This document shows, one piece after another, positions 1-7,420 of a DNA stretch of 13,988 nt. Source of the DNA: Hippea sp. (GTDB lineage: Bacteria; Campylobacterota_A; Desulfurellia; Desulfurellales; Hippeaceae); assembly GCA_015486705.1 (NCBI GenBank), contig WFRG01000092.1:1-13988 (forward strand). The letters run 5' to 3'. Both the position numbers and the translations under genes were made by a program. The notes under the pieces were generated by a model. That model made no database searches. It was given only the letters and a program-made list of their open reading frames with translations, and was not told the DNA's origin. The stretch's first letter is position 1, and the number at the start of each line of letters is the position of its first letter.

Positions 1-529
1 GCATATGATTGTGAGTTTTTATTCAATTGAAAATAAAAGCTTTTTGAGGCTTCAATACTACTTTTCAGGTATATTTTACATTTTACTATATACATTTGCT
101 ATCTTTTTGATGGAATTGAAAAACGGTAGATTTTTTCTGCTAACCCTTTTCGTGTCCCTTTGGTCTGGCGATACGTTTGCATACTTTTGCGGTAAAGGTT
201 TTGGGAAAATCAAACTTGCGCCTGTGATTAGCCCAAAGAAGACTGTAGAAGGGGCTATATGTGGCATAATTGGTGGAACACTTATTGGCGTTATCTTTGG
301 AATATTATTAAAGCTTGAATTCTTGGATGTGTTTTTAGTTGCCTTTATATCTAATGTTTTTGGGATTTTGGGAGATTTAGCAGAGTCTGTACCAAAACGC
401 TTTTTTGGTAAGAAGGATTCGTCTAATTTAATTCCTGGGCATGGGGGCATCCTGGATCGTTTAGATAGTTTTGCATTTGCCGTATTTTTCTCTTATTTGG
501 TGTTGTTGTGCAAAGACTGGTTATTTTAG
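1..529 (+). CDS. cdsA: Phosphatidate cytidylyltransferase CdsA, C-terminal part (5' end cut by window edge)
   Basis: CdsA makes CDP-diacylglycerol from phosphatidic acid and CTP in the inner membrane, the precursor of all phospholipids. The frame is open to the left edge, and about 175 residues are visible against a usual length of roughly 240-270, so the N-terminal membrane helices are missing. Counting from the Met at 5-7, the conserved ISPKKTVEG stretch is at residues 75-83. The family signature runs from about 128 to 154: KR (131-132), KD (137-138) and PGHGGILDRLD. The signature position before KR is Pro where a larger aliphatic residue is usual. Hydrophobic segments lie near residues 20-36, 43-60, 82-103, 106-122 and 155-170. 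The Met at 5 is internal, not the start. The 3' end overlaps dxr by 22 nt. The order cdsA-dxr-rseP is the classic Gram-negative arrangement. The product pgsA needs is encoded here, with pgsA itself 5.5 kb downstream. Confidence 0.95.
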   Translation, partial: HMIVSFYSIENKSFLRLQYYFSGIFYILLYTFAIFLMELKNGRFFLLTLFVSLWSGDTFAYFCGKGFGKIKLAPVISPKKTVEGAICGIIGGTLIGVIFGILLKLEFLDVFLVAFISNVFGILGDLAESVPKRFFGKKDSSNLIPGHGGILDRLDSFAFAVFFSYLVLLCKDWLF

Positions 530-1653
530 GTTCCACGGGTTCCATAGGAAAAAACACTCTTGATATAGTAAGAAAAACAAAAACATTTGATGTTGTTGGT
601 CTAAGTTGTTTTAAAAATACTGACATTTTGATTGAGCAAATAAACGAGTTTAAACCTAAGTTTGTTTGTATAGCTGAGGAAGGGTTATCAAGAGAAGTTA
701 AACAGAGGTTTCCATATTTAGAGGTTTTGGAAGGCAAAAATGGCCTCATTGAGATGGTTCAAAGGGATGATGTGGACTTTGTAGTTAATGCACTTGTGGG
801 CACAGCGGGTCTTTTGCCAACGTATTACACAATCCTTTCTAAAAAAAGATTGGCTTTGGCAAACAAGGAGAGCCTCGTTATAGCGGGTAAGATCATTACC
901 GATTTGGCAAAGGTGAGAGGTGTTGAGATAGTGCCTATAGATTCTGAGCATTCGGCCATTTATCAGTGTCTTGAGGGTAGAAGAAAAGAGGATGTCAAAA
1001 AGCTGATACTCACTGCATCCGGTGGTCCATTTTTCGATAGAGGTGATTTTGACAATATAACCGTCGATGAAGCCCTGTCTCACCCCACTTGGGATATGGG
1101 TAAGAAGATTACAATAGATTCTGCAACAATGATGAACAAGGGTTTTGAGATTATTGAGGCGCATTGGCTTTTCGGCGTTCCACATGAGAAAATAGAGGTT
1201 GTGGTTCACAAGGAGAGTATTGTACATTCCGCCGTTGAGTTTGTTGACGGTTCGATTATTGCCCAGATTGCCAATCACGATATGAGGATACCCATATCCT
1301 ACGCTTTGTTTAAGCCCAATAGGGTGAACTTGCCGTTTAAGTTGGACCTTGCATCCGTTGGCAGTTTGAGTTTTGAAAGGCCCGATTTTGATAGATTCCC
1401 TACCTTGACTTTTGCCTATGAAGCTTTAAAAAGTGAGAAAAAAAATCTGGGGCTTGTGTTGAACGTGGCGGATGAGCTTGCCGTTAATGCCTTTCTTGAA
1501 GGTAGAGTTAATTTCAAGGACATCTTTCGGGTTTTGGAGGAGTCGATAGAAAGATTTGAAAGTGAGATGCCTGGTGATATACTTGACGTTGAGAGAGAGA
1601 TAGAAAGGGTAAGGGCGGGTGTTTTGAAACTTATAAGCAAGATTGGGGGTTAA
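508..1653 (+). CDS. dxr: 1-deoxy-D-xylulose 5-phosphate reductoisomerase (MEP pathway)
   Basis: Dxr is cytoplasmic and converts DXP to 2-C-methyl-D-erythritol 4-phosphate with NADPH and a divalent metal, the first committed step of the MEP isoprenoid pathway. The 381-residue product is full length. The NADPH-binding GSTGSIG is at residues 8-14 and ANKES at 118-122. The metal ligands are Asp145 and Glu147 in PIDSEHSAIYQCLEG, and Glu214 in MNKGFE (209-214). The phosphate-binding SGGPF is at 171-175 and HPTWDMGKK at 192-200. The start is GTG at 508, chosen because Dxr proteins begin only a few residues before the glycine-rich loop. That places the start 22 nt inside cdsA with only a weak ribosome-binding site (TTGG), so translation probably depends on coupling to cdsA. 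ispG, a later step of the same pathway, is two genes downstream. The first 200 nt are more A+T-rich than the rest of the gene. Confidence 0.97.
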   Translation: MQRLVILGSTGSIGKNTLDIVRKTKTFDVVGLSCFKNTDILIEQINEFKPKFVCIAEEGLSREVKQRFPYLEVLEGKNGLIEMVQRDDVDFVVNALVGTAGLLPTYYTILSKKRLALANKESLVIAGKIITDLAKVRGVEIVPIDSEHSAIYQCLEGRRKEDVKKLILTASGGPFFDRGDFDNITVDEALSHPTWDMGKKITIDSATMMNKGFEIIEAHWLFGVPHEKIEVVVHKESIVHSAVEFVDGSIIAQIANHDMRIPISYALFKPNRVNLPFKLDLASVGSLSFERPDFDRFPTLTFAYEALKSEKKNLGLVLNVADELAVNAFLEGRVNFKDIFRVLEESIERFESEMPGDILDVEREIERVRAGVLKLISKIGG

Positions 1654-1655
1654 AG

Positions 1656-2741
1656 GTGACCTGGCTTTATGGAATATTGGGCTTAATCCTGATGGTTATC
1701 ATACATGAATTTGGACACTTTATTGTTGCAAAGATACTGGGCGTTGGCGTAGAGCGTTTTTCTATTGGCTTTGGCCCGGTTCTTTTTAAAATTAAGCCGA
1801 AAAAAACAGAGTATGCTCTATCGCTTATTCTGCTTGGTGGATACGTGAAACTCAAGGGTGAGAGTGAAGAGGAAAGTCTTGAAGATGAATCGGACGCGTT
1901 TTATGCTCAGCCTTTATGGAAACGTTTCTTGATCGTTTTGGCCGGTCCCATGTTTAACATCGTTTCTGCCGTGATTTTCATGATAATTGCATATCATATT
2001 GGTGTGAATGCGCTTGCACCAAAAATTGGTAAAGTTTTACCAAATTCTGAGGCCCAAAGAATAGGCTTGCAAAGAGGAGATACTATTATTGCAATTAACA
2101 ACTATGAAATAAATACATGGAGAAGTATGTCAAAAATCATAAAATCCCATCCTAACAAGCCTATTGTCATAAGGGTAAATAGAAATGGTAAAATCTTGAC
2201 TTTAAAGGTCATTCCCCAAGGCAAAACAATCACGGATATGTTGGGTTACAAGCGCTATGTGGGTCTGCTTGGGGTTTTGCCCAGCGGTGATGAGATAGTT
2301 GTGAGGTATGGTTTTGCGAAAAGCGTAGAATTGGGCATCGAGAAATCGATTTACATAACGAAGGTTACGATTGTTGGCATTGTAAGATTGATAGAGAGGG
2401 CAATTCCTTCAAGTAGCATAGGTGGACCTATAATGATTGTCGATGTGGCAGGAAAGGCGGCCAAAGCAGGACTCGGAGCGTTTTTAATTTTCATATCTAT
2501 AATAAGTATAAATCTAGGGCTTTTAAACTTGCTACCTATACCCGTTTTGGATGGTGGTCATTTGCTATTTTACACAATTGAAGCGATTAAAGGTAAACCT
2601 GTAAGCAAAAAAACCCAAGAGAACTTCCAGAAGATCGGCATTGCCATCCTATTGGCTTTGATGATATTTGCATTCTTCAACGATTTCAGGCGGTACGGTG
2701 TAACAAAGTACGTTGAAAAGAAGATAGAGCATGTGAAATGA
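1656..2741 (+). CDS. rseP: Site-2 intramembrane metalloprotease RseP
   Basis: RseP is an inner-membrane zinc protease that cleaves transmembrane helices of anti-sigma factors and leftover signal peptides. The 361-residue product has HEFGH (HExxH) at residues 17-21 in the first helix and GGY at 61-63. GPMFN is at 97-101 in the second hydrophobic block. A single PDZ domain lies at about 120-188 (GLQRGDTIIAINN). The third zinc ligand, Asp299, sits in LPIPVLDGGH (293-302), followed by a last helix at about 326-342. E. coli RseP has two PDZ domains and about 450 residues; one PDZ and about 360 residues is the common shorter form. The start is GTG at 1656 with GGGGG at 1645-1649, 6 nt upstream. It begins 2 nt after dxr and overlaps ispG by ATGA. 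The PDZ-coding stretch (about 1980-2220) is more A+T-rich than its flanks. No anti-sigma factor substrate is encoded in the window. Confidence 0.96.
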   Translation: MTWLYGILGLILMVIIHEFGHFIVAKILGVGVERFSIGFGPVLFKIKPKKTEYALSLILLGGYVKLKGESEEESLEDESDAFYAQPLWKRFLIVLAGPMFNIVSAVIFMIIAYHIGVNALAPKIGKVLPNSEAQRIGLQRGDTIIAINNYEINTWRSMSKIIKSHPNKPIVIRVNRNGKILTLKVIPQGKTITDMLGYKRYVGLLGVLPSGDEIVVRYGFAKSVELGIEKSIYITKVTIVGIVRLIERAIPSSSIGGPIMIVDVAGKAAKAGLGAFLIFISIISINLGLLNLLPIPVLDGGHLLFYTIEAIKGKPVSKKTQENFQKIGIAILLALMIFAFFNDFRRYGVTKYVEKKIEHVK

Positions 2742-3811
2742 GCCTGATGAAGCGAAAAATAACGAAACAGATAGATGTTGGCGGTGTAAAAATTGGCGGT
2801 GGGGCGCCGATTGTTGTTCAATCCATGACAAATACAGATACGCGAGATGTAAAAGCTACGCTTGATCAGATCAACAGACTCTATGAGGCGGGTTGCGAAA
2901 TTGTCAGGTGTGCCGTTGTTGATGAGGAAGCGGCAAGGGCTTTGAAGGAAATAAAGAAACGGAGCCCAATACCCGTAATTGCCGATATCCACTTTAACTT
3001 TAGGCTTGCAATTCAATCCATAGAAAGCGGTGTGGATTGTGCGAGGATTAATCCCGGCAATATTGGTTCGTTTGATAAGGTAAAAGAGATTTTAAAGGCT
3101 GCAAACGAGCATAGGATTCCTTTGAGGATTGGTGTTAACAGTGGTTCTTTAGAGAAGGACTTGCTTGACAAGTACAACGGACCGACGGCGGATGCAATGG
3201 TTGAGAGCGCCTACAGGTGGGTGAGAAGGATTGAAGATACAGGATTTACAAATATGAAGGTGTCGATTAAGTCCTCGGACCCCTTGACAACAATTGAGTG
3301 TAACGAAAAGATCTCCCAACTCATTGATTACCCTTTGCACTTGGGCGTCACAGAGGCGGGAAGCTCAAAGGAGGGCATAATCAAGTCCGTTGCGGCTTTG
3401 AGTATTTTGTTAAGGGAAGGTATAGGCGATACCATAAGAATTTCCTTGAGTGAGCCGCCAGAGAATGAAATTGATGTATGCTATGAACTGCTCAATGCTT
3501 TGGAGCTTAGAAAAAAGCGATCAATTGACTTTGTTTCCTGTCCCACGTGTGGTAGAATTGAAATTGATTTAATAGGTTTGGTGGAGGAACTCAAAAAACG
3601 ATTGTCTCATATAAGAAAGCCCATAAAGGTAGCTGTGATGGGGTGCGTGGTCAATGCCATTGGTGAGTCAAAGGAGGCCGATTTGGCTATAGCCGGCGGT
3701 AGACATTTTGGCTTGATTATAAAGAAGGGTAAGAGGATAAAGAAGGTAAAGGAAGAGGATTTGGTTGATGAGTTTGTTAAGGTGGTAGAGGAGTATGCCA
3801 AAGAGATTTAG
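2738..3811 (+). CDS. ispG: 4-hydroxy-3-methylbut-2-enyl diphosphate synthase IspG (GcpE), [4Fe-4S] enzyme
   Basis: IspG carries out the reductive ring opening of MEcPP to HMBPP, the penultimate MEP step, using a [4Fe-4S] cluster and flavodoxin or ferredoxin as electron donor. The product has 357 residues, the bacterial short form: a TIM barrel (about 10-255) and a cluster domain. Cluster ligands are Cys268 and Cys271 (SCPTCGR), Cys303 (MGCVVN) and Glu310, each two positions before the E. coli equivalents as I recall them. The segment after Cys303 reads NAIGE rather than the common NGPGE; I associate this variant with Campylobacterota. NPGNIGS at 105-111 and TEAG at 205-208 are family hallmarks. 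The start is ATG at 2738, overlapping the rseP stop. Met4 (ATG 2747) is an alternative, since many homologues begin close to that point. It overlaps the following TPR gene by 17 nt. Dxr and IspG lie in the same operon and serve the same pathway. Confidence 0.97.
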   Translation: MSLMKRKITKQIDVGGVKIGGGAPIVVQSMTNTDTRDVKATLDQINRLYEAGCEIVRCAVVDEEAARALKEIKKRSPIPVIADIHFNFRLAIQSIESGVDCARINPGNIGSFDKVKEILKAANEHRIPLRIGVNSGSLEKDLLDKYNGPTADAMVESAYRWVRRIEDTGFTNMKVSIKSSDPLTTIECNEKISQLIDYPLHLGVTEAGSSKEGIIKSVAALSILLREGIGDTIRISLSEPPENEIDVCYELLNALELRKKRSIDFVSCPTCGRIEIDLIGLVEELKKRLSHIRKPIKVAVMGCVVNAIGESKEADLAIAGGRHFGLIIKKGKRIKKVKEEDLVDEFVKVVEEYAKEI

Positions 3812-5450
3812 CCGTTTTGCTTTTGTTTTCTTGTTCGTTTTTATATTGAGTGTCAGTTCACAAGCCAAGAACGAGGGCGAGTTTGTGGACTACCACTTTG
3901 TCAAGGGCTATTTGGAACTGTACAGTGGTGATTTCAAGGATGCGGCGAATGACCTGTGGAAGGTATTTCCATTTGTGAAGAGCGATGATTTTTATCAGGA
4001 GCTTGCCGATATTTTAGTTTATGTTGGAAGGTACGGTGAGGCACAGTATGTTCTGCAGAGGGCTATTAGGGTTTATCCCAACGACAAGGAGTTTTACTAT
4101 AAGCTTTTTGATGTTTACACGATAGAGAGCAAAAAGAAGGATGCTTTTAACGTAATGAAGGAGATACAGAAGAGTTTTCAGGAAACGGAGAATACATTTA
4201 GAAGGATAATAACCCTATACATAAAGTCAGGAAGGTACAAAGATGCCTATAAGAAGCTTAAAATCTATGTAAAACGGTACAAAGACGATCCGTCAGGCTA
4301 TTACCTTTTGGCCCAGGTGTGTTTGAGGCTTAAGAAAGATAACTGTGCTTTAGAAAATGCTAAGAAGGTGGTAGAGCTCACACCCAAAAACTATCAATAT
4401 TTGATATTTCTTGCCGGTCTTTATGAAAGGAGGGGTGAGTTTGACAAAGCCATTTCTCTTTACAAGAGACTGCCCCAGAATGCTTTAACGTACTTTGTTA
4501 TAGCAAATGATTACTATATGGCTCAGGACCTGAAAAATGCTGCTTCCTACTATAAAAAGGCATTTCTTGCTTCAAATCGGATTGATTACCTTGAGCGTTT
4601 GGCGTATGTGCTTTTGAACATGAACGATTTTAACGAAATAGTCTCTCTAAAACAAAAGTTTTCTAAGCTCTTTGGCGAATCCGATAGATTAAAACTGGTC
4701 TATGCGATAGCATTGTCTGAAAAGGGTAAATGCGATGAGGCGTTGAAGGAGTTTTCAAGTGTAAACCCGAAGGTGGATTTTTACAGTGAGGTTGTGAGCA
4801 ACGAAGCGGAGTGCTTGTGTAAGTTGGGGAAATTCAATGAGTTAAGGGAAAAACTTGCAAAGGTTGGCGATGTAAAATCGTATCTTTTTGTCATTAGTAA
4901 GTTTTGCTTAAAGAACAAGGAGTATAAAAGGGCTTTGGTTCTTTTTGACGATGCCTTCAAGATCGCAAAAAATAACAAGGAGAGGGCTTATATCTGTTTT
5001 TACAAGGCGGATATCTATTTCTCCAATCTTAAAGACACAAACAAGGCAATAAGGCTTTTGAATAAGGCTATTAAGTTTTATCCAGACTATGCTGAAGCCT
5101 TGAACTATTTGGGTTATCTCTATATTGACAAGAACATAGATGCAAAAAGAGGCATGAAATTGGTTGAAAGGGCTTTGAAGCTTGACAAGAACAATCCCTA
5201 CTACCTCGATAGCCTGGGCTGGGGTTACTATAAGCTGGGTGAATACAAAAAGGCCGAAATTTATCTTAAGAAGGCTATAAAAAATTATTCACGCTTAGAT
5301 GAGAATGCACGTGTTGTGTCGTTAAAGCATCTACTTAAGGTCTATAAAGCTGAGCATATGTATGATAGGGCTAATAAGGTTGCTAAAGATATACTGAAGC
5401 TAAAGCCGAAGGATGAGAAGTCCTTAGAGTTTTTAAAGCAATCAAAATGA
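3795..5450 (+). CDS. Exported tetratricopeptide-repeat protein of unknown function
   Basis: A 551-residue protein with a Sec signal peptide: basic n-region (KR at 3-4, R7), hydrophobic core at about 8-20, and a likely signal peptidase I site after SQA at 22-24. It has no lipobox. The mature part is almost entirely helical TPR-like repeats, roughly 12-14, starting near residue 33. The best-preserved are at the C-terminus: ALNYLGYLY (435-443) and LDSLGWGYYKLG (471-482), a pattern common in proteobacterial periplasmic TPR proteins. Such proteins are usually scaffolds in envelope assembly; the specific partner is unknown. The start is ATG at 3795, because it gives a proper signal peptide. The purine-rich AGAGGAG at 3787-3793 is too close to serve it, but GGTGG at 3781-3785 is well spaced. 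It overlaps ispG by 17 nt and the lytic transglycosylase by ATGA, suggesting the two exported proteins are made together. Lys, Tyr and Leu are abundant. Confidence 0.85.
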   Translation: MPKRFSRFAFVFLFVFILSVSSQAKNEGEFVDYHFVKGYLELYSGDFKDAANDLWKVFPFVKSDDFYQELADILVYVGRYGEAQYVLQRAIRVYPNDKEFYYKLFDVYTIESKKKDAFNVMKEIQKSFQETENTFRRIITLYIKSGRYKDAYKKLKIYVKRYKDDPSGYYLLAQVCLRLKKDNCALENAKKVVELTPKNYQYLIFLAGLYERRGEFDKAISLYKRLPQNALTYFVIANDYYMAQDLKNAASYYKKAFLASNRIDYLERLAYVLLNMNDFNEIVSLKQKFSKLFGESDRLKLVYAIALSEKGKCDEALKEFSSVNPKVDFYSEVVSNEAECLCKLGKFNELREKLAKVGDVKSYLFVISKFCLKNKEYKRALVLFDDAFKIAKNNKERAYICFYKADIYFSNLKDTNKAIRLLNKAIKFYPDYAEALNYLGYLYIDKNIDAKRGMKLVERALKLDKNNPYYLDSLGWGYYKLGEYKKAEIYLKKAIKNYSRLDENARVVSLKHLLKVYKAEHMYDRANKVAKDILKLKPKDEKSLEFLKQSK

Positions 5451-6070
5451 AGAGATGCCTAATACTTTTTGTTCTGTTGAATATGACATGTTATGCTTCC
5501 GACCTGCATATTGTTTTAAAAGATGGAAATCCCGTAGTTACAAATATTTCGAGAAATGTATTTTTCTTTAATGCCTTTAAGTATTCAAGATTAGGAAAAC
5601 AAAGGGTTTTAAATATGATAAGGTCTTTCGCAAAAAGATACGGCGTAGACTTTAAAATAGCACAAGCTATAGCCAAAATTGAGTCTGACTATAATCCGAA
5701 AAGCATCTCAAAAGCAGGTGCTAAAGGAGTGATGCAGCTTATGGATAAAACAGCTAAAAGTTACGGTGTTAAAAATCCTTTTGATGTTAGGGAGAATATA
5801 AAAGGCGGAATTTTGTTTCTTAGGCATTTGATTAACAAATACCACAATGTTAAATTAATTGCTGCAGCTTACAATGCAGGAGAGAGGGCTGTAGATGAGT
5901 ATAAAGGGATTCCTCCTTATAAAGAAACTCAACGTTACGTTGAAAAATTTTTAAGCGTTTACAATGGAAAGAAAATGAGGTTACCTATTTTTTGCTGTAG
6001 AGACAATGCTAATAGGAGAATAGTTAAAAGGGGAGACGTATACACAAATATAGGGAATAGCTTATGGTAA
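5447..6070 (+). CDS. Exported SLT-family lytic transglycosylase
   Basis: Predicted periplasmic lytic transglycosylase (goose-lysozyme-like SLT fold) that cleaves the glycan strand of peptidoglycan to give 1,6-anhydroMurNAc ends. The product has 207 residues, with a signal peptide at 1-17 (KR, then LILFVLL, cleavage near CYA). Residues 20-37 resemble the small beta-hairpin module (DUF4124-like) found in front of many SLT domains. The SLT core spans about 65-172. The catalytic Glu79 is in KIES, followed by GVMQLM (94-99), AYNAG (141-145) and ETQRYV (160-165), all in family order. The tail contains an unusual adjacent Cys pair (183-184) and basic residues. The start is ATG at 5447 overlapping the TPR stop, with no clear ribosome-binding site, so coupling is likely. 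It overlaps pgsA by 7 nt. The gene is clearly more A+T-rich than those upstream. Which SLT subfamily it belongs to cannot be settled by eye. Confidence 0.9.
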   Translation: MKRCLILFVLLNMTCYASDLHIVLKDGNPVVTNISRNVFFFNAFKYSRLGKQRVLNMIRSFAKRYGVDFKIAQAIAKIESDYNPKSISKAGAKGVMQLMDKTAKSYGVKNPFDVRENIKGGILFLRHLINKYHNVKLIAAAYNAGERAVDEYKGIPPYKETQRYVEKFLSVYNGKKMRLPIFCCRDNANRRIVKRGDVYTNIGNSLW

Positions 6071-6582
6071 GACATGTACCAAATTTGCTATCCATTTTTA
6101 GGGTTTTAGATCTTGTCGTGATTATTGTTTTACTTGAAGAATCTTTAAATATTTGGGCCTTTGTATTTTTTTGCCTTGGTGTTTTGAGTGATATTTTGGA
6201 TGGTTATATTGCTCGAAGAAACAAAATAGTTACAAAATTGGGTGCTATTTTAGACCCTTTGGCTGATAAGGTTTTAGTTATAGGTATACTGATAGCAATG
6301 ATAAAAATCATGAATGTTCCTTATTGGATGGTTATAGTGATAGTATTTAGGGAGTTTGCTGTGACTGGTTTAAGGGTTGTTGCAGCTACAGAGAGGATTG
6401 TTATATCTGCAAATGTTTGGGGCAAGCTCAAAACTACTTCACAATTTTTGGCTTTGAGCCTTTTAATCTTAGGTTTTAGAAGTGCAGGTATTTACGTACT
6501 CTTTGCAGCTTTAATTTTAACTATCGTCTCTGGTTACGTATATTACCACGAATACTTTAAGGATAGAGATGTCTTCGTTTAA
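6064..6582 (+). CDS. pgsA: CDP-diacylglycerol--glycerol-3-phosphate 3-phosphatidyltransferase PgsA
   Basis: PgsA is an inner-membrane enzyme that makes phosphatidylglycerophosphate from CDP-diacylglycerol and glycerol 3-phosphate, the committed step to phosphatidylglycerol and cardiolipin. The 172-residue product carries the complete CDP-alcohol phosphatidyltransferase motif: Asp43, Asp46-Gly47, Ala50-Arg51, Gly60, Asp64 and Asp68, with family spacing. REFAVTGLR (96-104) and WGKLKTT (119-125) favour PgsA over phosphatidylserine synthase. About five or six hydrophobic helices fit the family. The start is ATG at 6064 with AGGGA at 6052-6056, 7 nt away. It overlaps the lytic transglycosylase by 7 nt and the UbiA gene by 14 nt. 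Its substrate is the product of CdsA at the start of the window. Confidence 0.95.
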   Translation: MVRHVPNLLSIFRVLDLVVIIVLLEESLNIWAFVFFCLGVLSDILDGYIARRNKIVTKLGAILDPLADKVLVIGILIAMIKIMNVPYWMVIVIVFREFAVTGLRVVAATERIVISANVWGKLKTTSQFLALSLLILGFRSAGIYVLFAALILTIVSGYVYYHEYFKDRDVFV

Positions 6583-7420
6583 GAAATTTTTAAATATGAT
6601 AAAATTTGAACACACTATATTCGCTTTACCCTTTGCATATATTGGTATGTTTATGGGTTTTAAACATGGATTTTCTGTTAAGGTTTTTATACTTGTGACT
6701 ATCGCTATGGCTTCTGCGCGCTCTGCTGCAATGGCATTAAACAGGATTATTGATTTAAAATACGATGCAATGAATGAAAGGACGAAAGATAGAGAGTTGC
6801 CGGCAGGTAAAATAAAGCTTAAAGAAGCCTATGTTTTTACACTTTTATCAATAATTATATTTGAGGCGACGACATATTTTATAAATGATCTTGCGTTTAA
6901 GCTTTCACCTGTGGCGTTATTTTTTGTATTAACTTACTCATACACAAAACGATTTACATCTCTATGCCACTTATATTTAGGCTTTACAGATGCAATAGCG
7001 CCTTTAGGTGGATATGTTGCAGCTGCAAATAAACTATCTTTACCCATCTGGCTTTTAGCTGGCTTTGTATCCTTTTGGATTGCGGGATTTGATATACTGT
7101 ATGCTCTGCAAGATAGGGAATTTGACAAAAATGCGGGTTTGCACTCTATTCCCGTGAGCTTTGGCATTAAAGGAGCTTTATTTTTGGCAAAATTATTTCA
7201 TGCGATTGCATTTATATTGTTGGTTTTTAGTATGTATTTATTTGGTCTTTCCGCTATTGCCTATATTGGCACTATAGTTGTAGCTATCTTGCTCATCATT
7301 GAGCATAGATTGGTTGATCCTAATGACCCAAAAAAGATTAACCTTGCCTTTTTTAATATGAACAGTTATATTAGCATTGTACTGTTAATTACTTTTTTAA
7401 TTGGGAAATACTATGGATAA
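6569..7420 (+). CDS. ubiA: UbiA-family polyprenyltransferase, MqnP-like (menaquinone synthesis)
   Basis: Integral membrane prenyltransferase that joins a polyprenyl chain to an aromatic acceptor. The 283-residue product has about eight or nine hydrophobic helices. The first Asp-rich motif reads NRIIDLKYD (58-66) followed by NERTKDRELPAG. NR in place of ND, with the downstream RELPAG, is the pattern I know from the futalosine-pathway enzyme MqnP rather than 4-hydroxybenzoate UbiA. The second motif is FDILYALQDREFD (174-186), followed by GLHSIP. AFFNMNSYIS (260-269) also fits MqnP. The start is ATG at 6569 with AAGGA at 6559-6563, 5 nt upstream, overlapping pgsA by 14 nt. No other menaquinone gene lies in the window, so the acceptor (an aminofutalosine-pathway naphthoate rather than 4-hydroxybenzoate) is inferred from motifs and lineage. 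Codon use is strongly A+T-rich. Confidence 0.88.
   Translation: MSSFKKFLNMIKFEHTIFALPFAYIGMFMGFKHGFSVKVFILVTIAMASARSAAMALNRIIDLKYDAMNERTKDRELPAGKIKLKEAYVFTLLSIIIFEATTYFINDLAFKLSPVALFFVLTYSYTKRFTSLCHLYLGFTDAIAPLGGYVAAANKLSLPIWLLAGFVSFWIAGFDILYALQDREFDKNAGLHSIPVSFGIKGALFLAKLFHAIAFILLVFSMYLFGLSAIAYIGTIVVAILLIIEHRLVDPNDPKKINLAFFNMNSYISIVLLITFLIGKYYG
7403..7406 (+). promoter_or_regulatory. Ribosome-binding site that decides the start of the first PilZ gene
   Basis: GGGA lies 6 nt before ATG at 7413. The open frame also contains a TTG at 7401, but the GGGA begins inside that codon, so it can serve only the ATG. This fixes the product at 188 residues. Confidence 0.65.

Noticed and set aside
1..529. 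Treating the ATG at 5 as the true cdsA start
   Set aside because: The frame is open to the left edge and a 174-residue product would lack the N-terminal helices of the family, so the gene is cut by the window.
718..1278. Open frame of 186 codons on the - strand opposite dxr
   Set aside because: It lies entirely within a gene with all catalytic motifs, its translation shows no family motif, and it has no ribosome-binding site or partner genes on that strand.
2570..3016. Open frame of 148 codons on the - strand across the rseP/ispG junction
   Set aside because: Shadow of two certain genes; the translation has no recognisable domain and would span an overlapping stop-start junction.
7401..7412. 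TTG at 7401 as start of the first PilZ gene
   Set aside because: The GGGA ribosome-binding site begins inside this codon and is ideally spaced for the ATG at 7413; no SD precedes 7401.
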